The notes: generated from the sequence alone by a model not told the origin. 64,000 bases of DNA from Streptomyces sp. NRRL F-5123 (GCF_000721495.1 NZ_JOHY01000040.1:1-64000), one strand, 5' to 3'. Shown: positions 10,262-19,252, counted from the first letter of the stretch. Translations and numbers: made by a program.

Positions 10262-10947
10262 TGAGCGCGCCCTTGTCCGTGCTGCAGAAGGCAGAGCGGC
10301 TGCAGGCTGAGGCACGCCGACTCAACGAGGGAGAGAAAGGTGAGGAGGAGGCAAGGCGCATCAGCGAACGCATCAGCGTCCTGCGCAACGAGTTGATGGC
10401 CCTGCAGCGAGGCCTGCGCATCGCCCGCTCCCTGATGGCTCAGCCGGGGGCGGGAGACGTTGACCTCTCCGGGCTCGACACGGGTCTAGCAGCGTTCACC
10501 CGCCAGTGCGAAGGCGGACTGCCTCCCAACCCTGCCTTCACCAGAGCTTCGACAGCGGTACGAAAGGTCTCCGATCGCATTTCCCACGACACTCTGGAGT
10601 CGTGGCGGCAGTGGACGCAAGCCCAATTGGCGGCCTTGCAGATGGCGCGGCAGGCAATGCTCTCCCTGCAAGATCAGACGCGGGCCAAAGCACTGCTCCA
10701 GGACCTCACCAAAACTGCTCGCGCCGATGTCGAGGCAGCCGGGATCACCCTGTTCGCGAACGCTCACGCTGAACTTGCTGAGTTGCTCGACAGCGCGCCA
10801 CCGCCGCCGGAAGGACTGCAGACGCTCCTTGACCGTCTGGCCTCCGGCACTTTTTTGCTGCTCTGCGACATCACAGACGAGGAGATCGCGCTGCTGCGTC
10901 GTGTCGATCTCGATGCCGATCTGGAAGTCCGCAGGAGGCGCACGTGA
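10261..10947 (+). CDS. dpdI: DpdI-like coiled-coil protein
   Basis: A 228-residue, strongly helical protein. The ATG at 10261 overlaps the previous stop by one base (TGATG) and has AAGGAGG at 10250-10256, the strongest SD in the operon. Residues about 5-60 show heptad-like spacing of Leu, Ile and Ala in a highly charged segment, typical of a coiled coil. A second helical stretch spans about 95-150. No enzyme motif is present. Position between the AAA ATPase and the large DEVH helicase corresponds to DpdI in the Salmonella gene order. It may bridge or cap the neighbouring motors. The assignment is positional, since short coiled-coil proteins diverge quickly. Confidence 0.55.
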   Translation: MSAPLSVLQKAERLQAEARRLNEGEKGEEEARRISERISVLRNELMALQRGLRIARSLMAQPGAGDVDLSGLDTGLAAFTRQCEGGLPPNPAFTRASTAVRKVSDRISHDTLESWRQWTQAQLAALQMARQAMLSLQDQTRAKALLQDLTKTARADVEAAGITLFANAHAELAELLDSAPPPPEGLQTLLDRLASGTFLLLCDITDEEIALLRRVDLDADLEVRRRRT

Positions 10948-13900
10948 TCACACCGGCACATGCCCGTTTCTACAACCACGTCCTCAACGCGCTCGAGGAC
11001 CGTGAGTTGCCCCTTGTCTCCTGGGGGATCACCGACGGCGCGCTGACCGAGAGCGAAGTCCTTGAGGTCATCGATCTCTGCCTGCCCGACGCTCCGCAGG
11101 AGGCGGGAGACATATCGGGCGAAGACCTACTGTATGAATTCCGCGATCGTGCGTGGCTGTTCAAGGTGCCTGACACTTCGCCCCCGCAATATCGCACGCG
11201 ACTCGCCGAGACCGTTCGTCTCGCAGCACAGTTGCGGCAACTATTCCCCTGGCAGGTCCGCGACGATTCCACTCCGTGGTGGCAGACGGGCAAACGGCTT
11301 GTCGCCGACTACCGCCTGCACACCGCACCACGCCGCTACCCTCAGCGCAACATCCCTGCGGCGACCGCGCTGAAGGAACTCGCCTGCCTGCCAGGCTGGG
11401 ACCGCCTGCAGCACCTCGTGGCACAAGCGCAGATCGGCTCCCGTGACCTCGCCCGGTTCCAGATCGATGCCGCCGCGTCGGTGACCAATGCCCTTAAGCG
11501 CCCTCATTCCAGCGGTGTGATTGTGGGGGCCGGCACCGGCAGCGGCAAGACGTTGTCTTTTTACCTGCCGGCCTTCGCCGCCATGGCCGAGCGTGCCCGC
11601 CCGAACAGCTTCCGGCTGCACACTCTGGCGCTGTATCCGCGGAAGGAACTCCTGCGTGACCAATTGCGCGAGGCGCTGAGCACCGCCAGTGCCCTGGAGT
11701 CCACCCTGCAAAGCTGCGGGCGTCGTCCGCTTCGCCTTGGAGCGCTCTACGGAGACACGCCGTACGACCCCCAGGACACGAGACTTGAGCCCGGTGCCAA
11801 CAGCCGCGCGGCCTGGAAGCGAACCCAGCAAGGCGCCATCTGCCCCTATCTGACGTGCCCGCAATGCGAGCGCGGTGAACTTCTCTGGCACGACGCGGAC
11901 CGCCGCAGCAACAAGGAACGACTGGCCTGCCTCGCCTGCCAGAGCGTCATCCCGGAGGGCCGCCTGGCTCTCACCCGCCAATCCCAGCGCCAGCAGCCAC
12001 CGGACCTGCTGTTCACCACCACCGAGATGCTCAACCTCTACAGCGCCGCCGGAGGCATCGGCCGACTGCTGGGCTGGCAGGCAGGCGCCGTCCCCTCACT
12101 GGTCCTTCTCGACGAGGTCCACACCTACGCTGGGCTCCACGGGGCGCAGACGGCCCTATTGCTGCGCCGATGGCAGCAGGCCGTCCGCAAACCGGTCACC
12201 TTCGTCGGGTTGAGCGCCACACTGCGCGACGCCAGCGCTTTCTTCGCCCGGCTGGTGGGTCTGCGCGACAACGACGTTGAGTACATCCAGCCAGACGACA
12301 ACAGCATGGACGAGGAGGGCCGCGAATACGCCCTCGCACTGCGCGGCGATCCGATCGCGGGTAGCAGCCTGCTGTCCACATCCATCCAAACGGCCATGCT
12401 CTTCGGGCGCATGCTCGACCCCGAGGAGGACGCTGCCCTGTACGGATCCACCGGATTCCTCTTCACCGACGACCTTGACGTCACCAACCGGTTCTACGAC
12501 GACCTGCGGGATGCCGAGGGAAGGCAAGACCGCTACGGCAGGCCAAATGGCCGCCATCCCGCCCTCGCTGCCCTCCGAGCTCCGGCCAGTCCCCAGCATC
12601 ACGCCCGCTATCGCGACGGCCAGTCATGGGACCTCATGGAGAAGATCGGCCACGTGCTCGCCCCTGGCGCGGGCAGCCACGTCCTGCGCGTGGCGCGCAC
12701 GTCGTCGCAGGACGTCGGGGTCGATCTGCACGCAGACCTGACAGTGGCGACCGCCTCTCTCGAGGTCGGATTCAACGACCCGCGCGTCGGACTGGTCCTC
12801 CAGCACAAGGCACCCCACGATGCAGCTGCCTTCATCCAGCGACGCGGCCGCGCCGGTCGTCAGCGCGCCATGCGCCCGATCACGGTCATCACCCTCTCCG
12901 ACTACGGCCGAGACAGGCTTGCCTACCAGGCTTACGAGACGCTGTTCCAGCCGGAAGTGGCCGCCCGCCATCTGCCGGTCAACAACCGCTTCGTGATCAA
13001 AATCCAGGGAGCGCAGTCTCTGCTCGACTGGGCCGGACGAAAACTACGATCCCGCCAGATCTGGAACGATCCCAGGCAACTACTGACCGCGCCACGAAAG
13101 GGCAGCAAGACTCAGGACAACGGTTCTCGCGAGCAGTTGGCGCACTTGCTGGAGAGTCTGCTGACCACGGCCACCCTTCAGGACGATCTCGCACGTCACC
13201 TCAGAACCGCACTGCAATTGAGCGCCGATGAGGTGCAGGCCCTGCTGTGGGAGGAGCCGCGGTCGCTCCTGCTCAGCGTGGTACCCACCGCGACTCGCCG
13301 GCTGAAGAACAACTGGCAGACACTCCAGGAGAAGGACCCCGGCGCCGATCCCGGGAGCATGTTGCCAGAGTTCGTGACCCGCGCCCTGTTCGACGCACTC
13401 AACGTACCTGAGGTCGCACTGACGCTCCCCTTCGCTGCACGTCAGGCTGCCGGAGGCCCAGAGCAAGAGAGCACCGACGAACTGCTGCCGATCGCCAGGG
13501 CTCTTAGAGAAGCCGTACCCGGCCGGGTCAGCCGCCGTTACGGCCATCAACGGGACGACCACCGAACTTGGCTTCCCATCCCCCCGCTCGGCCAGGACAC
13601 CCTAGAACTGGACGAAGCCCTCGTCCCGGACCCGACACGCGAAGGCCGATGGTTCCCCCGAGGGTACGAAGCGGGCCTGGTCGTACTGCGCCCCCACCGC
13701 CTGCATCTCAGCCGGCCGCCCAGACAAGTAGCCGACCGGTCACAAGGCTTTCCGTTGTGGGGCTCTCAGATCGTTGTCCACGCCAGTACCTCGCCCCTGC
13801 CCGGGGACGTTCCCCGCCCTTCCTCATGGCAGGACCGCATCACTGCCGTCGGCTTCTCCCTGCACGCGGCAGGCAACCCCATCGAAGTGCGCCGGATGAC

Positions 13901-15455
13901 TACCGGAGCACGCTTCGAGGTCAGCTACGACTCGGGCACCACAGATGCTCGAACGGTGCACTACACCTGCAACGGGGAACCGGCCGCCCTCGGATTCCAA
14001 CTCAGTGTTGATGCCGCCTCCTTCACCGTTGCCCCGCTGGACACCACCCGCCCCGAGATCGCCCAGTACCTCGCCGCACCCCAATGGCGGACCCTGGCCT
14101 TCTTCCAGGCCGTAAACGATGATCCCGCACTGGCAGAGGTGACGAACCAGTTCCAGCGCGGTTGGCTAGCCCTGGTCTACCTGACATCGTTCTCCCTGCG
14201 AGGCATAGGCGACGACAGTCCCGATCCGTCTTCGATCCGTGCCGCACTGGCAGGCGGCAGTTGGCGGGAGGACCTGGCGGAAATCCTCGGCGTGCTCTAC
14301 CGCGACGAGCCAGCCGTCCAGCCCACCCACACCAACGAACGGCTCATCGCCACACTTACTGAACTGAGCGACGTCCGCACCGTCGTGGACGCCTTGGACC
14401 GGGCCGGATACCTCCTGGTGGCATCGGACGTCGCCGTCCGCACCACCGACCTGGCACAGCGGGCCTACACCGACACCGTCGCCGCTGCCGTCCTTGCTGC
14501 AGCACTGCGTGCCTGCCCGGACGCACAGGACTCCGATTTGATTGTCGACGTAGTTCCTGCAGCCGCGGACGATCATCCGGCCAGCGTATGGCTGAGCGAG
14601 ACCTCCATCGGCGGTCTGGGAGTGATCGAACAACTCTCTCGCTACTACGCCGAGGACCCACGGCGCTTCTGGCGTCTGGTTGAGACAGCCCTGACTCCCA
14701 ACGATTATGAGTACGTCGACACCACCATTACCCGACTCTTGCGCCACGTCACCACAGCGCCGACCGGCACGGCGGCACAGGCGATGGCAGATCTGCGGGC
14801 CCGCACCTCCGCAGCCGATTCCCGCCAAGCACTCACCGACCTCCGCAAGGCGTGGAGCACACTCGACGGCCCGCCACGCCACAGTGCCGTGGCAGCCCTG
14901 TCCACGCGACTCCTCCGGCCGGGCAGCAACCCCACCACGGACGCCAGCGCACTAGCCGTGATCGATGCATGGCAGGCCCTCGAACTCCGACTCGGCGTGG
15001 AAGTCGACGCCCGCGTCGTCGCCTATGCCGTCGGCTCCGGACGCCTGCCCACCGGCCCCGGCCTACGGCTTTCGGCCGACCAGGCGTTCAGCCTCCTCTG
15101 GCCGCGGGGCCGGGACGCCAGGACCCATCACCTTCGGTACTACCAGCCCTACCTCGATCGCCCACCCGTTCTCGACCGTTTGCTGGCTGCCGCAGCCCAC
15201 GACGAGCAACTGCCGTGCATCGACGTCACCGAAGACGGCTGGGAAGAGCGCTACCAAACCGCCATAACGCAGCATGCCGCGGTGGAGTTGACCGCTGACA
15301 CGAACGCCGCGGCGGCGCTGTCCGACGCCATCGTCCGTGTACCTGTACTGACCGTGGACTGGGACGTGCTACGCCTGTACGGAGAGATGCAAGGGATGCG
15401 ACGCGACGGCGGGCAGTGGCGCGTCCGAGTAGACATCCGGGAGGCTACGCAGTGA
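10944..15455 (+). CDS. dpdJ: DpdJ-like large DEVH helicase with inserted zinc ribbon
   Basis: A 1503-residue superfamily 2 helicase. From GTG 10944 (GTGA overlap with dpdI, GGAGG just upstream): Walker A GAGTGSGKT (195-203), a zinc ribbon inside the first motor domain with C305-x2-C308 and C329-x2-C332, DEVH (390-393), SAT in motif III, and motif VI QRRGRAGR (632-639). A region near residues 1180-1230 with ASVWLSETSIGGLG resembles the DUF1998-type domain that ends MrfA-like repair helicases. DpdJ is the large helicase of the Dpd restriction set and precedes the PLD protein, as here. The protein overlaps dpdK by 4 bases. Likely acts on DNA in the cytoplasm together with the other motors. Confidence 0.7.
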   Translation: MITPAHARFYNHVLNALEDRELPLVSWGITDGALTESEVLEVIDLCLPDAPQEAGDISGEDLLYEFRDRAWLFKVPDTSPPQYRTRLAETVRLAAQLRQLFPWQVRDDSTPWWQTGKRLVADYRLHTAPRRYPQRNIPAATALKELACLPGWDRLQHLVAQAQIGSRDLARFQIDAAASVTNALKRPHSSGVIVGAGTGSGKTLSFYLPAFAAMAERARPNSFRLHTLALYPRKELLRDQLREALSTASALESTLQSCGRRPLRLGALYGDTPYDPQDTRLEPGANSRAAWKRTQQGAICPYLTCPQCERGELLWHDADRRSNKERLACLACQSVIPEGRLALTRQSQRQQPPDLLFTTTEMLNLYSAAGGIGRLLGWQAGAVPSLVLLDEVHTYAGLHGAQTALLLRRWQQAVRKPVTFVGLSATLRDASAFFARLVGLRDNDVEYIQPDDNSMDEEGREYALALRGDPIAGSSLLSTSIQTAMLFGRMLDPEEDAALYGSTGFLFTDDLDVTNRFYDDLRDAEGRQDRYGRPNGRHPALAALRAPASPQHHARYRDGQSWDLMEKIGHVLAPGAGSHVLRVARTSSQDVGVDLHADLTVATASLEVGFNDPRVGLVLQHKAPHDAAAFIQRRGRAGRQRAMRPITVITLSDYGRDRLAYQAYETLFQPEVAARHLPVNNRFVIKIQGAQSLLDWAGRKLRSRQIWNDPRQLLTAPRKGSKTQDNGSREQLAHLLESLLTTATLQDDLARHLRTALQLSADEVQALLWEEPRSLLLSVVPTATRRLKNNWQTLQEKDPGADPGSMLPEFVTRALFDALNVPEVALTLPFAARQAAGGPEQESTDELLPIARALREAVPGRVSRRYGHQRDDHRTWLPIPPLGQDTLELDEALVPDPTREGRWFPRGYEAGLVVLRPHRLHLSRPPRQVADRSQGFPLWGSQIVVHASTSPLPGDVPRPSSWQDRITAVGFSLHAAGNPIEVRRMTTGARFEVSYDSGTTDARTVHYTCNGEPAALGFQLSVDAASFTVAPLDTTRPEIAQYLAAPQWRTLAFFQAVNDDPALAEVTNQFQRGWLALVYLTSFSLRGIGDDSPDPSSIRAALAGGSWREDLAEILGVLYRDEPAVQPTHTNERLIATLTELSDVRTVVDALDRAGYLLVASDVAVRTTDLAQRAYTDTVAAAVLAAALRACPDAQDSDLIVDVVPAAADDHPASVWLSETSIGGLGVIEQLSRYYAEDPRRFWRLVETALTPNDYEYVDTTITRLLRHVTTAPTGTAAQAMADLRARTSAADSRQALTDLRKAWSTLDGPPRHSAVAALSTRLLRPGSNPTTDASALAVIDAWQALELRLGVEVDARVVAYAVGSGRLPTGPGLRLSADQAFSLLWPRGRDARTHHLRYYQPYLDRPPVLDRLLAAAAHDEQLPCIDVTEDGWEERYQTAITQHAAVELTADTNAAAALSDAIVRVPVLTVDWDVLRLYGEMQGMRRDGGQWRVRVDIREATQ

Positions 15456-15973
15456 ACGGCCTTGAGCGCCCCGTACGCACCAGCAGGCATACCGGCGTGC
15501 GCGCGGACGCCATTCTGGCCATGGCCCTCGTCGGAGAACTCACCTTTCCCGGACCGGTGATGTGGCTGGTCTCGCCTTGGATCAGCGATGTGAAGATCCT
15601 CGACAACAGCCAGGGAACATATGACGCCCTGTTCGACGACAATCCCCCCAGCAGTTGCTCATTGGCCGATCTGCTGGCACGGATCGCGATGGCCGGCACC
15701 TCTCTGACCGTGGTCACCCGCCCCGACACGCACAACGCCCGGTTCCTCACACGGCTGAATCGCCTAACCCCCCTCCACACCGTGCGCATCGTCCGGAACC
15801 CCACCGTGCACGAGAAGACAATCTGCGGCCGAGACTGGATGCTTACCGGATCCATGAACTTCACGGTGCGCGGCCTCCTGGAGAACGATGAGGCGGTGAG
15901 CTACAAGGTGGGAGGCAAAGACGCGGCCCAGGCACGGCTGGAACTCGCCCAGCGATGGAAGGAACATCAGTGA
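15452..15973 (+). CDS. dpdK: DpdK-like single-HKD phospholipase D nuclease
   Basis: A 173-residue protein with one PLD-type HKD motif: His120-x-Lys122 followed by G133-S-M-N136. This is the form found in PLD-family nucleases such as Nuc, which dimerise to build one active site. The GTG at 15452 lies in a GTGA overlap with dpdJ, and GGGAGG at 15439-15444 fixes the start. It is the only obvious nuclease in the operon, so it is the best candidate for the DNA-cutting component. In Salmonella Dpd clusters, DpdK is likewise the PLD-like protein after DpdJ. Gene order plus catalytic motif make this one of the firmer Dpd assignments. Confidence 0.72.
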   Translation: MNGLERPVRTSRHTGVRADAILAMALVGELTFPGPVMWLVSPWISDVKILDNSQGTYDALFDDNPPSSCSLADLLARIAMAGTSLTVVTRPDTHNARFLTRLNRLTPLHTVRIVRNPTVHEKTICGRDWMLTGSMNFTVRGLLENDEAVSYKVGGKDAAQARLELAQRWKEHQ

Positions 15974-18057
15974 TCACCCGGCGCCCGGTCGCCCCCGCTC
16001 CAAGCGCCCAAAACTTGGAAGCCTTCCTCCAGCGCTTTTTCGGCCAGGGAAACGACGCCTGGCCCGATATGAATCCCGACCCGGGTACGGGCGAACGAGC
16101 CCGGCCCTTCGTCGATCTACTTCGCAGCGGCAGCGACATCCCGATCGTGCTGCCTCGCTATCAACAGGCCCAAGATCGCTACGCGATCTATGTCATCGCC
16201 CGCGATGAGGCGCACGCGACTCTCGTCGGCACCATCATCACTGCCTTCGCCGGCGCCACCTACCTCATCGGCGCCGGCGTGCACCCCTGCACCTTGGACA
16301 CCGACGATCCCATCGAGGCAGCGGTGCAGGAATTCGCCGGAACAACAACGACCACCTTCAAGCTCGAGACACACCCCAACCGCCGCTTCCGCCAGAAATT
16401 GACCGACGTGGCCCTGCTCATGCAGCACACGATTGCTCATCGTCCCCCGCGGCTGTGGCGGGCAGTGAAGCCGACGGGACGACTGCTAGCCGAATTCGAC
16501 GCCGCCCTTGCGGCTGGCGGTCAAGCCGCCTCTCAAACCGTTCTCGATCAACTGGTCGGCCAAGGAGGCATCACCGCCGCTAACCTCGCCCACCTGCACA
16601 TCAAGCGGCTCAACCGACTCGGCCTCGATCGAGAACTACTTGACTATCCGGGCCTCGGCGACGTGCTGCGGCAAGACCCGCCCGCCCCGGTGAAGGCAGC
16701 GGTGCTGGAAGCCGTCTTCTCCTGCGACGTACAAGGCCCCCTGGACCACGGTGATCTGTCTAACGCGCAACAGGCCCTCCAAAAGCGCGGCTTCCTTGCA
16801 CTGGCCCCTTTCGAAGACGACACGGACTCCTATTCCGTCGAGGCGCTCGTCGTCCTGCTTCTGGCAGCAGTGACGCGTGGCGCCCTTCACAGCAGCCAAC
16901 ACGTACTCACGGCCATCGAGCACATGGCGTCCCACGACGTTCTGCCGCCTGTTCTCAAAGAAGCCGCAACGACGTTTATCAGCACGCAGAGCATTCACCA
17001 GGATAAGCCAGTCCTAGCGGCGGCGGATGCGCCTGTTGATTCGCCGAAACCGACAACTCCACCGTCCTTGCCGCAGGACGCTGGCCCAGCCACGGTCCAA
17101 CCTATACCAACCACATGGGTGGAGTTGATCAAGGCGGTAGCCGACGGGTACACCGACCTGAACGCAATCTTGGAGCACGGCATCTGGACCGCGTGGCCTT
17201 CACCCGCCGGAGACGACCAGGAAGTCGCTGCGCTGCTGGAAGACCTACATGACGAGAGCCAAAAGAAGATCTGGCGCTGTGTTGGGGCCTTCATCGAAAG
17301 CGTCGGATACGACCAGCCCGCACCGTTCAGCGCACGCGCTCTCATCACCTGTGCGCTGGCCTACGACTGGCTAGGGCCCGGTGATCTGCTGGCCGTGCAG
17401 GCACTGACCGAGATAGTATTGCGTTCGAGCCCTTCCACTGTTGTCTACAGACAACTACTGGGGGAACTTTCCGATACATGCGAGCGTTGGGTTGCTCCCG
17501 AACGGGCCGTTATTGCTCTGGACTTCGCTGACCGACTGGTTATGGAAGCCTCTCCCGACCCTGACGCCCGCGAATCCTTCGCGTTGGCACTACTCCTGCC
17601 GCTCAGTGTGCACCAAGGACGCCTGGACCTTGCGGACATTTCCATGGCCCGGCGCCTGTCCCTGGAACTCGGTATCGAACTGGACTGGCACGAGCAGTCG
17701 GACGACGACCTGGCGCAGAATATCGATGCAAGTCTACGGAAGGCCGCTGGCCGCAACGTACTGCTCTACTCGCTGGACCAGGGAGTGTTGGACCGCGTCA
17801 GTGAAGCCCTGCAGCAACTTGCGCCCGGAGTCAAAGTCACCTGTGCGCACGACAGTGTCGGCAGTCCACCGCTGCGCTCAAAGGCCCGAGCGGCCGATGT
17901 GGTCGTGCTGGCCACCCGATGCGCCAAACATGCCGCAACGGGCTTCATTACCCAGCACGCGAAAACATCCGTCATCGACTACGCGGATGGGAGCGGCTCA
18001 GCATCTCTTTTGCGCGCCGCGATAAATGGCTTGCTACGCACTGTGCACGGAGACTGA
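15970..18057 (+). CDS. dpdD: DpdD-like large protein, last gene of the defense operon
   Basis: A 695-residue protein starting at GTG 15970 (GTGA overlap with dpdK; GGAAGGA just upstream). No enzymatic motif is obvious. The middle is helical and TPR-like. The last about 120 residues form a predicted alpha/beta domain. One strand is NVLLYSLDQGVLDRV, then a helix, a second strand KVTCAHD, a block ADVVVLATRCAKHAA, and an end in SASLLRAAINGL. I associate this C-terminal pattern with DpdD, whose restriction role in Salmonella is known only genetically. Here the gene sits after dpdK instead of before dpdE. Alternatively it is an unrelated TIR/Rossmann-like sensor or effector, so the DpdD name is tentative. 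Confidence 0.5.
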   Translation: MITRRPVAPAPSAQNLEAFLQRFFGQGNDAWPDMNPDPGTGERARPFVDLLRSGSDIPIVLPRYQQAQDRYAIYVIARDEAHATLVGTIITAFAGATYLIGAGVHPCTLDTDDPIEAAVQEFAGTTTTTFKLETHPNRRFRQKLTDVALLMQHTIAHRPPRLWRAVKPTGRLLAEFDAALAAGGQAASQTVLDQLVGQGGITAANLAHLHIKRLNRLGLDRELLDYPGLGDVLRQDPPAPVKAAVLEAVFSCDVQGPLDHGDLSNAQQALQKRGFLALAPFEDDTDSYSVEALVVLLLAAVTRGALHSSQHVLTAIEHMASHDVLPPVLKEAATTFISTQSIHQDKPVLAAADAPVDSPKPTTPPSLPQDAGPATVQPIPTTWVELIKAVADGYTDLNAILEHGIWTAWPSPAGDDQEVAALLEDLHDESQKKIWRCVGAFIESVGYDQPAPFSARALITCALAYDWLGPGDLLAVQALTEIVLRSSPSTVVYRQLLGELSDTCERWVAPERAVIALDFADRLVMEASPDPDARESFALALLLPLSVHQGRLDLADISMARRLSLELGIELDWHEQSDDDLAQNIDASLRKAAGRNVLLYSLDQGVLDRVSEALQQLAPGVKVTCAHDSVGSPPLRSKARAADVVVLATRCAKHAATGFITQHAKTSVIDYADGSGSASLLRAAINGLLRTVHGD

Positions 18058-18429
18058 CAGTCGCAAGCCAAAGCCCACCACTGTGCCGTCATCGTTGCGG
18101 ATCGTAGTCACTCCGGCCCACATCACACCGCGCTTCTTCTCGCCCAGCACGAGGAGAAGCGACGAGGCTGCCGGTCAGCGAGGGCATCCACTGGCCGTTC
18201 TCCCAGACAGCAAAGGTGAGGGCATCCGAGATGCTGTGCATTGCGTGGGCGAAGCCTCGGCCTCTGCCGCCCGCTTCCAACAGATACTGGGGCGTAGCCG
18301 ATGGGCGGAGGCTAATCAGGCACCGTCTCAGACGACCTCCAAGCCCTGGCCCGAGGCCGCGGCGCGTCTCGCAGCGACGGGCTGAAAACGCCGCCGGTGG
18401 CCTGCGGAAGGCGATGGTGACGCCGCCTG
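18058..18429. other. Spacer after the defense operon, no supported gene
   Basis: About 370 bases between the end of the operon and the stop of the minus-strand phosphatase. A minus-strand reading frame (18089-18433) contains a protein-like stretch, SDALTFAVWENGQW, that could be debris of a lost gene. It has no good start, no SD and no family I know. No terminator hairpin with a clear stem was found. Confidence 0.35.
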
Positions 18430-18942
18430 TCACGAGAGCGACTCCAGCCCGGTCAGGAGATAGGCGGCGTCGAGGCCCGCGGTGAGATACTGCTCGAACA
18501 CCTCGTTGTTCAAAGCCCAGGACGACCGCTTCCGCCGGATCAGGTCCACGGCAGCGTTCGGGTCGCTGCCCAACTCGATCAGCGCCTGGCCGACGACCAG
18601 GCCCGAGCGGTTGTAGCCGGAGTAGCAGCGTACGAGGACGGAACGCCCTTCCCTGATGGCGGCGGCGACGCGGATGGCAAGTTGCTGGACTGCACCGATC
18701 TGGTCCGGCACCAACGGGCCGTCGGGGAGCTCTACGACCACATGCTCGATGGCGGCGGGCGGGCCGTGACCGGCGAGGGTGAAGAGGCTCACCACGAGGT
18801 CGAACTCACCGCCCACGACAGCCGGCTGCAACTCGCCGGCTCTGTCGGTCCAGTAGTGTCCGCCCATCCACAGGCCGGGGCGTATCTCACTCCACGGCTC
18901 GTCGGGCCCAGGGACCTCTCGATCCTTCTGGCGCGTCTTCAT
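18430..18942 (-). CDS. Protein-tyrosine / dual-specificity phosphatase-like protein
   Basis: A 170-residue protein with the phosphatase signature CYSGYNRSG in VLVRCYSGYNRSGLV, i.e. Cys-x5-Arg. A candidate general-acid loop lies upstream around VVELPDGPLVP. Residues 20-170 have the length of a single compact phosphatase domain. The start at ATG 18942 is chosen because GGAGGGGA lies a few bases upstream on the minus strand; a longer frame to 19164 has no SD. It is the last gene before the tRNA-derived attachment site and runs against the Dpd-like operon, so it is probably separate island cargo. Substrate unknown: phosphoprotein or phosphorylated small molecule. Confidence 0.7.
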   Translation of the reverse strand: MKTRQKDREVPGPDEPWSEIRPGLWMGGHYWTDRAGELQPAVVGGEFDLVVSLFTLAGHGPPAAIEHVVVELPDGPLVPDQIGAVQQLAIRVAAAIREGRSVLVRCYSGYNRSGLVVGQALIELGSDPNAAVDLIRRKRSSWALNNEVFEQYLTAGLDAAYLLTGLESLS

Positions 18943-19195
18943 CGGCGCTCCCCTCCGACGAGACGAACGACTGCCCGCTGTACGGACGTTCCCGCCGCCG
19001 TGACTCGCCGGCGTCACCTCCTCCGCCGCGGGCCAAGAGACGGTAAAGGCGCACGTGGAACCGGGAATTCTTGGGAGCCATATGGGAGCCGAACCGCTCC
19101 CCGAGCCCCCGCGACACCACCCCAGACCCATCCAGCCCAATGCCCTGACCTGCAACAACATCAAACGCCCAGGCAGCGGCCCGGGTTCGACGGCA
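18943..19195. other. Island edge next to the attachment site
   Basis: No gene supported. The stretch holds the upstream region of the minus-strand phosphatase and two direct copies of GGGAGCC (19073-19079 and 19084-19090, 11 bases apart, one helical turn). Short direct repeats one turn apart near an attachment core could be arm-type binding sites for an integrase or excisionase, but no integrase gene is in the window. Low confidence on function. Confidence 0.3.
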
Positions 19196-19237
19196 TTCGG
19201 GACGAAGAGGCCGTGGGTTCAAATCCCGCCACCCCTA
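19196..19237 (+). other. 3' half of a tRNA-Pro(CGG) gene: probable attachment site (attR-like)
   Basis: Starting in the anticodon loop (TTCGGGA, anticodon CGG), the sequence continues through the 3' anticodon stem ACGAAG and the T arm (stem GTGGG, loop TTCAAAT, stem CCCGC). It ends with the 3' acceptor strand CACCCC. The 5' half of the tRNA is absent: the bases before 19196 cannot pair as D arm, anticodon stem or acceptor. The last acceptor base is T where tRNA-Pro normally has G72, consistent with drift in a non-functional copy. A partial tRNA beginning in the anticodon loop is the classic product of integration by tyrosine-integrase elements (pSAM2 uses a tRNA-Pro gene). Orientation predicts an intact tRNA-Pro to the left, outside the window. 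Confidence 0.7.
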
Positions 19238-19252
19238 CTGGTGAACACGCAG

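Noticed and set aside
472..18057. DISARM, BREX or Druantia as the identity of the operon
   Set aside because: No DNA methyltransferase, PglX/PglZ or DrmA/B/C-like set is present; the combination of RecQ-like helicase, AAA ATPase, DEVH helicase and single-HKD nuclease in this order fits Dpd better.
18089..18433. Minus-strand 114-residue frame after the defense operon
   Set aside because: Contains a protein-like stretch (SDALTFAVWENGQW) but lacks a usable start, SD and known family; kept only as possible gene debris.
19196..19237. Functional tRNA gene
   Set aside because: Only the half from the anticodon loop to the acceptor end exists; the upstream bases cannot form the D arm or the 5' acceptor strand.
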